DNA of 64,000 bases from Parabacteroides sp. PF5-9 (GCF_029893105.1 NZ_JARXWG010000001.1:1-64000); one strand, 5' to 3'. Positions 27,890 to 37,252 are shown, counted from the first letter of the stretch. Notes: a model not told the origin generated them from the sequence alone. Made by a program: numbers and translations.

Positions 27890-28600
27890 ATGAAAAGCCA
27901 AAACCAGAAACTCTCCATCAAACATTGGGCTGAAGAAGACCGACCGCGTGAAAAAATGCTCCAAAGAGGAGCCTCTTCCTTAAGTGATGCCGAACTGATT
28001 GCCATACTGATTGGATCAGGCAACCATTCGGAAACAGCTGTTCAGCTGGCTCAACGGATCTTACATACTGTAGAGAATAATCTGAATACGTTAGGGAAAC
28101 TGACCATCAAAGAATTGATTGCCGGTTTCAAAGGCATTGGTGAAGCCAAAGCGATCACTATTATAGCAGCACTCGAACTGGGCAAAAGGCGTGGTAATAC
28201 GGATGCGCCACAACGAGACAAAATCAGCTGTAGCCGGGATGCCTTTCAACTACTCTACCCATTATTGGGTGATCTGCCGCACGAAGAGTTATGGATTATT
28301 CTGACCAACCGTGCCGGTAAAGTCATTGATAAAAAAAAGATCAGTCAGGGAGGTACAGGAGAAACATCTGCCGATATCCGGTTAATCCTTAAATCGGCCA
28401 TTCAGACACTGGCTTCCGGTATTTTGCTTTTTCATAATCACCCTTCGGGAAACATCGCTCCCAGTACACATGACGACCTCTTGACCCAACGACTGAAAAA
28501 GGCGGCCAAACTCATGGATATCTCCCTGTTGGATCATCTGATCATTGCAGACAACCGTTACTACAGTTATGCCGATGAAGGACGAATGAATGAAGATTAA
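27890..28600 (+). CDS. radC: RadC-family JAB-domain protein
   Basis: A 236-residue protein with an N-terminal helix-hairpin-helix region and a C-terminal MPN/JAB domain whose metal-binding motif HNHPSGNIAPSTHD is intact (about residues 182-195). It is named for DNA repair, but the role of the family is unsettled; the fold is that of a zinc metalloprotease. The next gene has its own promoter 6 bp after the stop. Confidence 0.9.
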   Translation: MKSQNQKLSIKHWAEEDRPREKMLQRGASSLSDAELIAILIGSGNHSETAVQLAQRILHTVENNLNTLGKLTIKELIAGFKGIGEAKAITIIAALELGKRRGNTDAPQRDKISCSRDAFQLLYPLLGDLPHEELWIILTNRAGKVIDKKKISQGGTGETSADIRLILKSAIQTLASGILLFHNHPSGNIAPSTHDDLLTQRLKKAAKLMDISLLDHLIIADNRYYSYADEGRMNED

Positions 28601-28605
28601 AATTG

Positions 28606-28613
28606 TATATTTG
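28606..28613 (+). promoter_or_regulatory. -7 box for the DUF59-lpxH pair
   Basis: TATATTTG followed by C, 20 bp before the ATG at 28633. A possible longer start at 28603 would lie upstream of this box. Confidence 0.6.
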
Positions 28614-28632
28614 CATGCAAACAATTAAACAT

Positions 28633-28950
28633 ATGGAAAACGAATTCCTTCAAACAGAAGAGGCCATCGTGCAAATGCTCAAAACCGTATACGACCCAGA
28701 AATTCCAGTCAACGTATACGATCTGGGTCTGATCTACCGTGTCGATGTAGATGAAGAAAAAAATGTAGTGATCGAAATGACACTTACCGCTCCCAACTGT
28801 CCGGCGGCAGACTTTATCCTGGAAGATGTCCGCATGAAAGTAGAATCGGTCGAAGGGATCAAAAACGTCACGATAAATTTGGTCTTCGAGCCGGAATGGG
28901 ATAAAGAGATGATGTCGGAAGAGGCTAAACTGGAACTTGGATTTCTTTAA
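28633..28950 (+). CDS. DUF59 (MIP18-family) iron-sulfur assembly protein
   Basis: A 105-residue protein of the MIP18/DUF59 family, related to SufT and PaaD, which help in maturation or transfer of iron-sulfur clusters. DPEIPVNVYDLGLIY (near residue 24) and the cysteine motif TAPNCPAAD (near residue 57) are the family markers. The start follows from the promoter position. It is 15 bp ahead of lpxH and probably shares its transcript. Confidence 0.88.
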   Translation: MENEFLQTEEAIVQMLKTVYDPEIPVNVYDLGLIYRVDVDEEKNVVIEMTLTAPNCPAADFILEDVRMKVESVEGIKNVTINLVFEPEWDKEMMSEEAKLELGFL

Positions 28951-28965
28951 CCCCCTTTTTCTCGC

Positions 28966-29730
28966 ATGGAAAAAAACCGCAAAAAAATATACTTCGCTTC
29001 AGATGCCCATCTGGGAGCCCGCTTTCATAAAGACCCGATTGCATTAGAAAAAAAACTCGTGCGCTGGATGGAAAGTATCCGTCAGGAAGCTTCAGCGATC
29101 TGGTTCCTGGGAGATATGTTTGATTATTGGTATGAGTACAAATATGTCGTACCCAAAGGTTTTACCCGCTTTCTGGGAAAAGTAGCCGAGCTATCCGATA
29201 GTGGGATCGAGATTCATTTTTTTATCGGCAACCATGATATCTGGATGTTCGACTACCTGCCCAAAGAAGTTGGAGCCATCATCCATCGCGAGCCGGTCAC
29301 TGTGGAACTGTTCGGAAAATGTTTTTTCCTGGCACATGGCGACGAAGTAGATAACCGTAGCCAATCATTCCGGCTGATCCGGGCTATTTTCCGTAATAAA
29401 TGGTGTCAATGGCTCTATGCAGGTATACATCCGCGCTGGACATTCGGCTTTGCCCACGGTTGGTCGCTGAGTAGCCGGAAAAGTGGTCTGACCAAACAAA
29501 CAGAAATGGAGTATCAGGGAGAAGCTGCCGAATACCTCATTACGTTCGCCAAAACATATCTTCAGACACATCCTGAGATCAACTTCTTTATCTTCGGACA
29601 CCGCCACATTATGCTCGACTTAATGCTGAGCCGCACGAGCCGCTTATTTATCGCCGGAGACTGGATGCAATACTTTTCATATATCGAATGGGATGGCGAA
29701 CAGCTTTCATTATTTCAGTTTGAGGAGTAG
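28966..29730 (+). CDS. lpxH: UDP-2,3-diacylglucosamine diphosphatase LpxH
   Basis: A 254-residue calcineurin-like phosphoesterase that forms lipid X in lipid A synthesis. Metal-binding motifs are complete: SDAHLGARF, GDMFDYWYEY, GNHDIWM, HGDEVD and FGHRHIML. Its position 3' of the DUF59 gene is probably operonic. About 300 bp without a gene follows, holding the leader of the next gene. Confidence 0.88.
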   Translation: MEKNRKKIYFASDAHLGARFHKDPIALEKKLVRWMESIRQEASAIWFLGDMFDYWYEYKYVVPKGFTRFLGKVAELSDSGIEIHFFIGNHDIWMFDYLPKEVGAIIHREPVTVELFGKCFFLAHGDEVDNRSQSFRLIRAIFRNKWCQWLYAGIHPRWTFGFAHGWSLSSRKSGLTKQTEMEYQGEAAEYLITFAKTYLQTHPEINFFIFGHRHIMLDLMLSRTSRLFIAGDWMQYFSYIEWDGEQLSLFQFEE

Positions 29731-29899
29731 TCTCTATCCCCCTCATTTATTCCGCCCGGAAAAATCACCTTACTAGCTTGGGAAACATCGGTTATCTAAA
29801 CAAGATACATCGTCCGATATTGCATTGGAATCATTCACAAAAGTCTGTTTTTAAAAAAAAATAATCTGTTTTATGAATAACTACCTCTAGCGAAGCAGA

Positions 29900-29907
29900 T
29901 ATTTTTG
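29900..29907 (+). promoter_or_regulatory. -7 box of the BACON lipoprotein gene
   Basis: TATTTTTG followed by C fits TAnnTTTG. It implies an untranslated leader of about 115 bases before the ATG at 30029. Confidence 0.55.
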
Positions 29908-29947
29908 CAAAGTTTTCCAAAGCGGGGAACAACAATACATTAACCGG

Positions 29948-29978
29948 TTAATTATCAAAGCAGCGGCCTGATAATTAA
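29948..29978 (+). promoter_or_regulatory. Inverted repeat in the leader of the BACON gene
   Basis: TTAATTATCA (29948-29957) pairs perfectly with TGATAATTAA (29969-29978) around an 11-base GC-rich loop. It lies between the -7 box and the start codon, so it may be an RNA hairpin or an operator. The remainder of 29731-30028 shows nothing else. Confidence 0.5.
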
Positions 29979-30028
29979 TACAAAGTTTCGAATCAAAACC
30001 GTTTTATAACAAATTATAAGTAACAAAG

Positions 30029-33000
30029 ATGCGCAACCAAAATCTTGCATGTGATCGTTATCGCAATGCGATAATCTCATCCTTATCCTTACTCTTTTCA
30101 ACCATCTTATTCATCACTTCATGTGTAAGCGATGAGGTCGATCTAATTATAGATCCACCTGTTGAAACGAAAGAAGAAGTCGATACCAGGTTTTATCTGG
30201 ATATCCCACCCATCTCAATGTGGAACACCAAAAGTCTCACTTTCTCCGAAAAAGGATCCTCAGAAGCGGATACTTTGGCGACAAAAACATTAAAAACAGA
30301 TCTTGAGTCTATTGATAGTCTATCCGTAGAAACACGATCCTCCAATTCATTCTCAGAAACAGAAGAACGAAAGATTGTCAATCTCTGGGTCGGACAATAC
30401 AACAAACAAGGCAGTAGACTAACAACTGTCTATCTTCCACAAGTCGATTTAGAATATATTGACATTCAACTAAAAAAATCTGCTCAATCCTGTAAGGTTT
30501 ATTTTTTTGCTAATGCGGGGGACTTGTCCGGCAAAGCGGCCACTGAAGCAGATCTGATTAAAGCCGTTCACTATTATGACACACAAACAGATTTAGCCGG
30601 ACAAGTACCCCCTTTCCTGATGCAAGGGAAATGGGAAGGTGTAGTAGATGGAGATGCAGGCCAGAATGTGCTCTTCGAACAAAAAGTCGAAATGAACCGG
30701 GCAGTCGCAAAACTTCGTTTTATGTATACGGTAGAAGGTAGTAACTTCCAGTTTATACCCTCTACCCTTAAACTTTGCAACATCCCACAGGGAGTCAAAC
30801 TTATTGAGTCCGATACCAGAGCCGCCGGTATCACATTCACCGAACATATCGAACCAACTCATTCCTCCGGTTCCCCTATCTTCTGGTACCTGCCCGAAAA
30901 CATCGCAGGGGAAGCCTCCGGCGCTGAAGCCGTCGACTCCGAAAAGAAAAAAACAGGACAGGGCGTCACTAACGCTACCTATATCGAACTCGCAGGTGAT
31001 GCCGTGCAGAACGGACATCTCTATCAAAATGTCGTCATACGACTCTATCCCGGACTCAACCGAAACGATTACAACATCCGACGCAACCATTTCTATACCA
31101 TAGAGATACGACTGCAAGGGATCGACTTCTCCGATCAAAGGGTGTCGGTCGGACAATCGCCCGAACCAACCACTCCCGGAGAACTATTAGCAGAAAAAGA
31201 TTCCGAAACCTCCTTTGTTCTAAAAATACAACCGGGGAAACCATGGAGTTTTCAACTACCCGACTGGCTGTCGGCATTGGTCAACGGGACATCCTTCCCG
31301 ATTAACAGTTCAGTAAGTGGGAAAGGACAAACCACCGTAGGGTTAAAAGCTGTTACGGCCAACCCCTCCTCCACTCCACGCAAACTCATCTTCCCTATCG
31401 ACGGGAAAGAGGTCACCGTAACACAGCGGCCATCTACACTGACAGCTGCCACTTCACTCGAGATACCAGCACAGGCAGCTTCCACCCTCACGGCCACTTT
31501 CTCAGCCACCAAAGGGATCGCCTGGAAGGCACTCATAAAAACAGACTGGATCGCTTGGAGGGATGCTTCGCCCATTTCTGGCGGAGAGGCCACAGGAGCG
31601 CCTGAAAACCTATACCTTAAAGCAGCGACAAGTAATCCGACAGCCGCTATACGTGAAGGGATACTCCAGATTCGTGCAGGTAATGCCATAAGCGGAGGAA
31701 GCGACGCCGGACTTACCAAAGAGGTACGCATCCGGCAAGCAGCTTCCACCGTCACCGGATCGACACTCAATGCGGTCAATGCAGCCAAAGACTATGAACA
31801 TACAGCCTCCTTTACGGCCACACAGCAGTTGCCGTGGAAGGCGTCCATTACAAGTGGGAACGAATGGTTCTCATTAGTGACTGCATCCGGCACAACGGCG
31901 GCCAGTAACCAGGTAAAGATTAAAACCATCCAATCCAACCCTAACGCGGCCACACGGAACGGAACGATAAAGATACAGGCAGGAAACAGTGCGGCTCCAT
32001 TAGGTCCGACGGCCAATATCACGGTTGTACAGGATGCTTCCACGCTGACAGCGTCGGGTAATCCGACGACACTAGCACCATCGGCAGGGACAACGGGGAC
32101 TTTGACATTCAGTGGGACAAAAGGACTGGCCTATACGATTACGGCTAATGCCGGCACATGGCTCGAACTGACGGGGACACTTAATGGCACTACAACAGGG
32201 GGGAGTCAGACGATTATTTATAAGACAAAGGGGAATAATATTTCAACAGCGGCGTATACAGGAACGATTTCCATTAAAGCAGGGAATATAACAAAAGTGA
32301 TTAATGTGTCACAAGGATTTGTTTCTCTAACAGCCTCAGGCAGTCCGACCGCACTGGCCGCTACGGCTGGAGCAACAGGGAGATTCACTTTTAATGGAAC
32401 TACAGGAATGCCCTATTCAATAACATCCAACGCCGGCACATGGCTCGAACTGGTGGGGAGTACGACAGGCACAACCACAGGAGCAAACCAGACGATACAG
32501 TACAAAACAAAAGGAGTCAATCAGAAAGCAACAACCAACAGTGGAACAATCACTGTAACGGCCGGAGGAAAATCAAAGCAAGTCACTATCACACAGGCAG
32601 CGGCAACATTGACCGTTTCACCTGCTTCGGCCAACACATCATATTCTGCCTCATCGGGGAGTTTCACTGTGAATGGGACAAATGGGTTGCCACTGACATA
32701 CAGTTCTAACCAGTCGTGGCTGACAATAAAATCCGCACCAACACCTGCCAATGGGACAAATCAGACGGCTACGTATAGTATAGCAGCCAATAGTGGGTCA
32801 ACACGAAGTGCAGTGATTACAGTAAAAGTAACAGGAACAACTATATCAAAATCAGTCCAAATAACACAAGAAGGATTCTTGTTAAAATTACCTTCAGAAT
32901 CGATCAACGACATTCCGTATACGAATCCTGATCCTAATTATTCTTTTGAAGTAGAGGGCAATCCTGGTCTAAAAATCGATATAAAATCCGATAAAGATTG

Positions 33001-33430
33001 GCTAAAACCAAGTAAATCAAGTGTAACTTTTTACAGAAATACATATCATGTGTCTTATCGTGTAGATCAGAATAATGCATATACAGAAAGAACTGGGACA
33101 ATTACAGTTAAAACTTATTTTCCGGAGAAATCAGTAACATATACAATCACTCAGTTACCACAACCGCTTTTCACCGTAACTCCAACACAGGTCGCATTGT
33201 CTCTTGGAGGAGAAGAAAAGGAAGTCCAGATTACAGTTCAGGACTGTTATTCTTGGTCAATTTTGAATCCTATCCCCAAAGGAATAAACATCTCTCCAAC
33301 ATATGGTAAAGGATCAGGCACAATAAGGGTTAGTCGAAATACAATGGGATTATCGAGCAACTCGTTTACCATTGTATTGTCTGCTCCTCGCCTACCCAGT
33401 AGGACAGTAATAATTCAAGATATCAAATAA
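30029..33430 (+). CDS. Fimbrillin-like/BACON-repeat surface lipoprotein
   Basis: A 1133-residue lipoprotein with a signal ending in the lipobox FITSC (Cys32). Residues 40-390 look like a fimbrillin/Mfa2-type beta-sandwich region (YNIRRNHFYTIEIRLQG near 350). About eight beta modules of 75-100 residues follow, with boundaries near 470, 573, 671, 766, 859, 950 and 1046. They match the BACON type: a GTKGLAYTITANAGTWLEL-like core and a closing VTITQ or VSQ strand. The modules near 671-858 are nearly duplicated also at DNA level. BACON modules are associated with carbohydrate or mucin adhesion; a cell-surface adhesin or fimbrial-tip-like role is inferred. No SusC/D or fim genes adjoin it. Confidence 0.78.
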   Translation: MRNQNLACDRYRNAIISSLSLLFSTILFITSCVSDEVDLIIDPPVETKEEVDTRFYLDIPPISMWNTKSLTFSEKGSSEADTLATKTLKTDLESIDSLSVETRSSNSFSETEERKIVNLWVGQYNKQGSRLTTVYLPQVDLEYIDIQLKKSAQSCKVYFFANAGDLSGKAATEADLIKAVHYYDTQTDLAGQVPPFLMQGKWEGVVDGDAGQNVLFEQKVEMNRAVAKLRFMYTVEGSNFQFIPSTLKLCNIPQGVKLIESDTRAAGITFTEHIEPTHSSGSPIFWYLPENIAGEASGAEAVDSEKKKTGQGVTNATYIELAGDAVQNGHLYQNVVIRLYPGLNRNDYNIRRNHFYTIEIRLQGIDFSDQRVSVGQSPEPTTPGELLAEKDSETSFVLKIQPGKPWSFQLPDWLSALVNGTSFPINSSVSGKGQTTVGLKAVTANPSSTPRKLIFPIDGKEVTVTQRPSTLTAATSLEIPAQAASTLTATFSATKGIAWKALIKTDWIAWRDASPISGGEATGAPENLYLKAATSNPTAAIREGILQIRAGNAISGGSDAGLTKEVRIRQAASTVTGSTLNAVNAAKDYEHTASFTATQQLPWKASITSGNEWFSLVTASGTTAASNQVKIKTIQSNPNAATRNGTIKIQAGNSAAPLGPTANITVVQDASTLTASGNPTTLAPSAGTTGTLTFSGTKGLAYTITANAGTWLELTGTLNGTTTGGSQTIIYKTKGNNISTAAYTGTISIKAGNITKVINVSQGFVSLTASGSPTALAATAGATGRFTFNGTTGMPYSITSNAGTWLELVGSTTGTTTGANQTIQYKTKGVNQKATTNSGTITVTAGGKSKQVTITQAAATLTVSPASANTSYSASSGSFTVNGTNGLPLTYSSNQSWLTIKSAPTPANGTNQTATYSIAANSGSTRSAVITVKVTGTTISKSVQITQEGFLLKLPSESINDIPYTNPDPNYSFEVEGNPGLKIDIKSDKDWLKPSKSSVTFYRNTYHVSYRVDQNNAYTERTGTITVKTYFPEKSVTYTITQLPQPLFTVTPTQVALSLGGEEKEVQITVQDCYSWSILNPIPKGINISPTYGKGSGTIRVSRNTMGLSSNSFTIVLSAPRLPSRTVIIQDIK

Positions 33431-33538
33431 AAATATAGCGTTCTGTTCTTGTTGAATATATGGATCATATATCAGACCTATGTAAGTCTATTTTCAGAAA
33501 TCTATAAAAGGAGATCATAGTCTGCCTCCTCAAACACG

Positions 33539-33590
33539 CCAGATATAGGGATATTATTTTTGTATAAATACCCTATATCTGGTATTTTTA
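33539..33590 (+). terminator. Terminator of the BACON gene
   Basis: CCAGATATAGGG (33539-33550) pairs perfectly with CCCTATATCTGG (33571-33582), followed by TATTTTTA. It is 109 bp beyond the stop codon. Confidence 0.7.
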
Positions 33591-33673
33591 ACCTATTAAT
33601 CCGAAAGAAAAACAATTATTGGATTATTTAAGCCGCTTGGCAAAGTTAAGAAGTCCGGAGGACTTTAATGTAT

Positions 33674-33823
33674 ATAACCCCGGGTGAAACCCGGGGCAGG
33701 TAATCAAACTCACTCACATCAACCCTGATAAGGGTTGAACCCACTTCGGGGGTTCTGAGAATAGTGGTGGTTATCTGCCCCGGGTTTCACCCGGGGTTAT
33801 GCATATTTGACCCCTCGCGGGGT
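33674..33823. repeat. Folded palindromic repeat, copy 2
   Basis: The outer arms at 33674-33699 and 33775-33800 are perfectly complementary over 26 bp. They enclose CAACCCTGATAAGGGTTG (33720-33737) and AACCCACTTCGGGGGTT (33738-33754) and are followed by a hairpin with arms ACCCC and GGGGT (33810-33823). It has the same order and similar spacers as copy 1 at 95-236. The inner end of the arms is GGGGCAG/CTGCCCC here but GGGGTAGA/TCTACCCC in copy 1, so pairing is kept while bases change. It lies 3' of both flanking genes. Confidence 0.88.
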
Positions 33824-33908
33824 AACTATTTACAACTAATAACCTATTTAATGTTGATATAAGAAAAAAGCATTCAAGCCTCGCTTAAAGAGAAATCTCA
33901 AACTTTTC

Positions 33909-34535
33909 TTATTTCTCCAAAATCGCATCAATCGGTTTGCGCCAGTCTTCGCCATTTACGGGCATATAGGTTTGGAAACCGAACGATTTTCCAACTTCGA
34001 TATTGCTTTTTCCATCGTCGACAAACAACGTTTCAGCCGGGATCATGCCGGAATCGGCGATCATATATTCAAAAATACGGCGGTCGGGTTTTGTTACCCC
34101 GATCTCATACGAAGTATATAGTTTATCGAAATAGTCATTCAACGGTCGGCCGGCAGCAGTGAATCGGGGCGTTTGCGCCCATTGCAGTTGCAAGATCGGG
34201 TTGGTATTACTCAATAAATAGACCTTATACATTTTCCGCAAGGAGAGAATATAATCCAGTTTATATTGCGGAACATCGACCACAAATCCCAACCAGGCAT
34301 TCGTCACATCCTCCAGTGAAAGCTGTTTGCCGGTATGCACACTTAGTTTTCGGCGAAACTCTTCCGCATCGATACGTCCGTCTTCCACCTCAAGGAAGAT
34401 CCCTTTTTGTTCGTAGGCGTCGATCAACGCTTCGGCATCAGTCACCCCGATCTGTTCAAAATGACGTACAGCCTTCTCTCTGTCTAAATCAATAATCACC
34501 CCTCCAAGGTCGAACACAATATTTTTAATTCCCAT
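33909..34535 (-). CDS. HAD-family phosphatase (subfamily IA)
   Basis: A 208-residue haloacid dehalogenase-like hydrolase. Motif I is FDLGGVIIDLD (first Asp is the nucleophile), motif II is LLSNTNP, and motif IV is VDDGKSNIEV. It resembles YihX-type sugar-phosphate phosphatases; the substrate cannot be read from sequence. It stands alone between two repeat elements and starts 70 bp from copy B of the ~470-bp repeat. Confidence 0.88.
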   Translation of the reverse strand: MGIKNIVFDLGGVIIDLDREKAVRHFEQIGVTDAEALIDAYEQKGIFLEVEDGRIDAEEFRRKLSVHTGKQLSLEDVTNAWLGFVVDVPQYKLDYILSLRKMYKVYLLSNTNPILQLQWAQTPRFTAAGRPLNDYFDKLYTSYEIGVTKPDRRIFEYMIADSGMIPAETLFVDDGKSNIEVGKSFGFQTYMPVNGEDWRKPIDAILEK

Positions 34536-34604
34536 AATACGCGATTGGTTACATCTGTTTTTACTACGGCAAAGATAACTTTATTTCCATTCCCTTTTTA
34601 TACC

Positions 34605-35085
34605 ATTTTGTCATTCTAACAATCTGTCATTTGACCCCCTCCGACATTCTTCTATTTGGAGCCCCATACAAACCTACCTGGAAAAACGAGAAGGATTTAG
34701 GGGTTTAGTTTTACGCGAAAGCATGATTTTCATATTGTATCCTCCTTTTTTTTCGATCTGAAAAAAGAAACATTCTAGAGAGAAAAAAACGGTTTTATGA
34801 CTGCTTTTTCAGCTGTTTCTGAGCCTTCAAAAAATGATGCTGATGGTTGAAGTAAACTATTTAGATGCCTTCCCAAGATGATCTGCATGATTTTAAAAAT
34901 CTTCTCAATAAATTGGAGGGAAGATGCAGAACAAATCGCTATAAACAGGCCGTTTTCTGCCTAAAATGTGCAAAATCGGGTATTATTTCAGCTAAATTGA
35001 ACAAAGTATGAGTTAGCAACAAGTGTGATTTTTCTAACTTATGTTACAAATAACTGGTTTTTAAGAACAATATGATATAAATGAT
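34605..35085 (-). repeat. Dispersed ~470-bp intergenic repeat, copy B (inverted)
   Basis: Read on the minus strand it aligns end to end with copies A (5633-6102) and C (58015-58484). Similarity starts at TTCTTAAAAACCAGTTATTT, continues through TTGTTCTGCATC and GATTTTTAAAATCATGCAGA, and ends at GGGGGTCAAATGACAGA. The hairpin with conserved loop CAGATCG is present with a changed stem. The matching plus-strand frame (34867-35010) runs 47 codons to a TGA where copy A has an Arg codon, then resumes to the same end as copy A. Confidence 0.85.
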
Positions 35086-35148
35086 CCCATATAAAGTGGA
35101 AGAAAAGGTGATCTTTATACACATCTTTGATCATATCAAGTAGACACT

Positions 35149-35194
35149 CTTAGTTCTTTGCCTGCCAGACGAGGAACTAAGATTCTTTCGTCTG
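35149..35194 (+). ncRNA. Pseudoknot-shaped sequence (candidate structured RNA)
   Basis: CTTAGTTC (35149-35156) pairs with GAACTAAG (35174-35181). CAGACGA (35166-35172), inside the loop of that stem, pairs with TCGTCTG (35188-35194). The order is that of an H-type pseudoknot with 8- and 7-bp stems and loops of 9, 1 and 6 bases. No promoter was identified for it; ohr starts 470 bp downstream. No homology is known to me. The rest of 35195-35663 is AT-rich and shows no gene or clear signal. Confidence 0.35.
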
Positions 35195-35663
35195 AATTAT
35201 TTTCAATGTATACACAAAAAAGAATGGATATTCATTGAAAATAGAGATTGTCATTTTTCGAATAATAATAATCAGAATGACATACAGATATACATATCGA
35301 TCCACTCCTAACAAAACCGTAGTTCACTTCATCAATATAATTGAATAAATAATAAATGATACAGCATTAAAAAATAAGATAAATAGTTCCCAATTTTTAT
35401 TTGACTTCTCCATTTATGTGTAGATATATATTCATCGAAAAATAAATAACACCCTTTTATTAATCTAACATAAGTTCGATATAAGTTTCGAATTGAAGAA
35501 TATTTGAAGATAAATCGTTATAACTCACGTTAATCTAGCAAATGATAAGTACTCTCCCCAAGAGATAAAACAGATATCATCCCCGACTAAAAAAGAGAAT
35601 CGAACAATTGCCGTTTGGGATTGTTCTACAAACAGATACTTATCTTAAAAATCAAAAAGTAAT

Positions 35664-36086
35664 ATGGAAGCATTGTATACAGCAAAAGCAACCTCCACAG
35701 GAGGACGAAGTGGAAATGTCAAGTCTGCGGACGGAGTGATCAACCTGGAGTTACGTCCACCTAAAGAAATGGGAGGGCCAGGGGGAAACTATTCCAACCC
35801 CGAACAACTGTTTGCAGCAGGTTATGCTGCCTGTTTCTCAGGTGCATTCGGTCATATGGCATTGCAAAAGAATATCCGTGTACGACCCATCATAACAGCC
35901 GAAGTCACCATCAATAAAGACGGTGAAGGGTTTAAACTGTCGGTAGTTATGGATATCAAAGTACCGGGAGTATCTCAGAAAGAAGCAGAAGAGCTGGCCG
36001 AAGCGGCACATCAATTCTGCCCCTATTCTAAGGCGACTCGTAATAATATCGATGTCAAATTAAAAGTGGAAGCGGTAGAAAAATAA
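35664..36086 (+). CDS. ohr: Organic hydroperoxide resistance protein Ohr
   Basis: A 140-residue thiol peroxidase of the OsmC/Ohr family that reduces organic hydroperoxides. Both redox cysteines are present: Cys57 in AACFSGAFGHMA and Cys119 in FCPYSKATRNN. The C-terminal half is helical as in Ohr. It is monocistronic with a strong terminator at 36181. Its promoter was not recognised, and no OhrR regulator gene is beside it. Confidence 0.92.
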   Translation: MEALYTAKATSTGGRSGNVKSADGVINLELRPPKEMGGPGGNYSNPEQLFAAGYAACFSGAFGHMALQKNIRVRPIITAEVTINKDGEGFKLSVVMDIKVPGVSQKEAEELAEAAHQFCPYSKATRNNIDVKLKVEAVEK

Positions 36087-36180
36087 CCATTTCACCATTG
36101 CATTTATCTATTCAACGGAATAGATCACGCGTTTTTGATCAAATATCATCGATTACATCCTATAAATAGATACTAAAAGA

Positions 36181-36226
36181 CCTGCCTCTATAGTCAAAAT
36201 AATATGGACTACTGAGGCAGGTTTTT
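36181..36226 (+). terminator. Terminator of ohr
   Basis: CCTGCCTC (36181-36188) pairs with GAGGCAGG (36214-36221), with an inner TAGTC/GACTA pair and a following TTTTT. It is a typical intrinsic terminator. Confidence 0.85.
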
Positions 36227-36292
36227 CTGTTTTAATAGACTGTATATTAATGTCTAACACGCATTCACAGAACGAAAGTTCATATTCATTCA

Positions 36293-37252
36293 TCAAACCG
36301 TGACTCTTGAGATTGGGCGGTCGCCTTCAAAAAATCCAATGATATTATCAGAAACCGTTTGAGCCATAATAATTCGCGTTTTCACCGTCTGAGTGCCGAT
36401 ATGTGGGGTCAATACGACATTTTCCATCTCTAGCAGTTCGGGAGAAGGGAAATCGCCGAACTCAAAAACATCCAATCCGGCATATTTTATGACATTGGCT
36501 TTCAAGGCTTTGATAAGCGCCTTTTCATCGATCAAAGGGCCTCTGGAGGTGTTGATAAGTATCGCCGTCGGTTTCATACTATTTAGTTCGTTTTCACCGA
36601 TAATATGATGAGTTTCTGGCGTATAAGGGGCATTTATTGAAATAAAGTCGGATTGATCGAGTAATTCGGCTTTTGAGACATACGACACATTCAGGCGTGT
36701 TTCTTCTTCCAGATGCAACGGCCGGCGGTTATGGTAAATCACTTCCATGCCACAGGCATTCGCTCTTTTTGCCAAAGCCTTACCGATTCGTCCCATACCG
36801 AGGATACCCAAGGTTTGTCCGGTAATGCCAAGGCCAAGATTTTCGAGCACACCGACTTTCATGTTTGCTCCCTCTGTACGTAATTTCCGGTCGCATTCGG
36901 TAATACGCCGTGCCGCATCAATCATCAGACCAAGTGCCAGGTTGGCTGTCGGAGCCGTTACAGGATCGGGTGTATTGGTGACCGTCAACCCTTTTTCCAA
37001 AGCGTAAGCCACATCTATATTGTTGTAACCTACCGCATAGTTTGAGATCAACTTAAGGTTTACACCCCTGTCAATCAGACTCTTATCTACTTTAAAATCA
37101 AACATTGAACTTAAAGCGTCATAGGCAGGAAGCATCTCATACACTTCATCATAAGTAAAATCACGTCCATCGGGAAAAGTAACGTCATAACGTTGTTCAA
37201 GTTCCGAAAATCCTTCCCTGAACATCTCATAGGTAACTAATATCTTCTTCAT
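36293..37252 (-). CDS. D-isomer-specific 2-hydroxyacid dehydrogenase
   Basis: A 319-residue NAD(P)-dependent enzyme that reduces 2-keto acids or oxidises D-2-hydroxyacids. The Rossmann motif LGILGMGRIGKALA lies near residue 152. Catalytic Arg (NTSRGPLIDE), Glu (GLDVFEF region) and His (LTPHIGTQT) are in the expected order. Glyoxylate/hydroxypyruvate reductase-like enzymes are closest in pattern; the substrate is uncertain. The ATG at 37252 is chosen because the 62-codon extension to 37438 would cross its own promoter and overlap the divergent gene. Confidence 0.88.
   Translation of the reverse strand: MKKILVTYEMFREGFSELEQRYDVTFPDGRDFTYDEVYEMLPAYDALSSMFDFKVDKSLIDRGVNLKLISNYAVGYNNIDVAYALEKGLTVTNTPDPVTAPTANLALGLMIDAARRITECDRKLRTEGANMKVGVLENLGLGITGQTLGILGMGRIGKALAKRANACGMEVIYHNRRPLHLEEETRLNVSYVSKAELLDQSDFISINAPYTPETHHIIGENELNSMKPTAILINTSRGPLIDEKALIKALKANVIKYAGLDVFEFGDFPSPELLEMENVVLTPHIGTQTVKTRIIMAQTVSDNIIGFFEGDRPISRVTV

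Noticed and set aside
30593-31156. A 187-residue antisense frame in the BACON gene
   Set aside because: It is explained by the codon use of the sense gene and has no start context or family.
34605-35085. Copy B as an intact insertion sequence
   Set aside because: It has no transposase-length frame and no terminal inverted repeats or target duplication.
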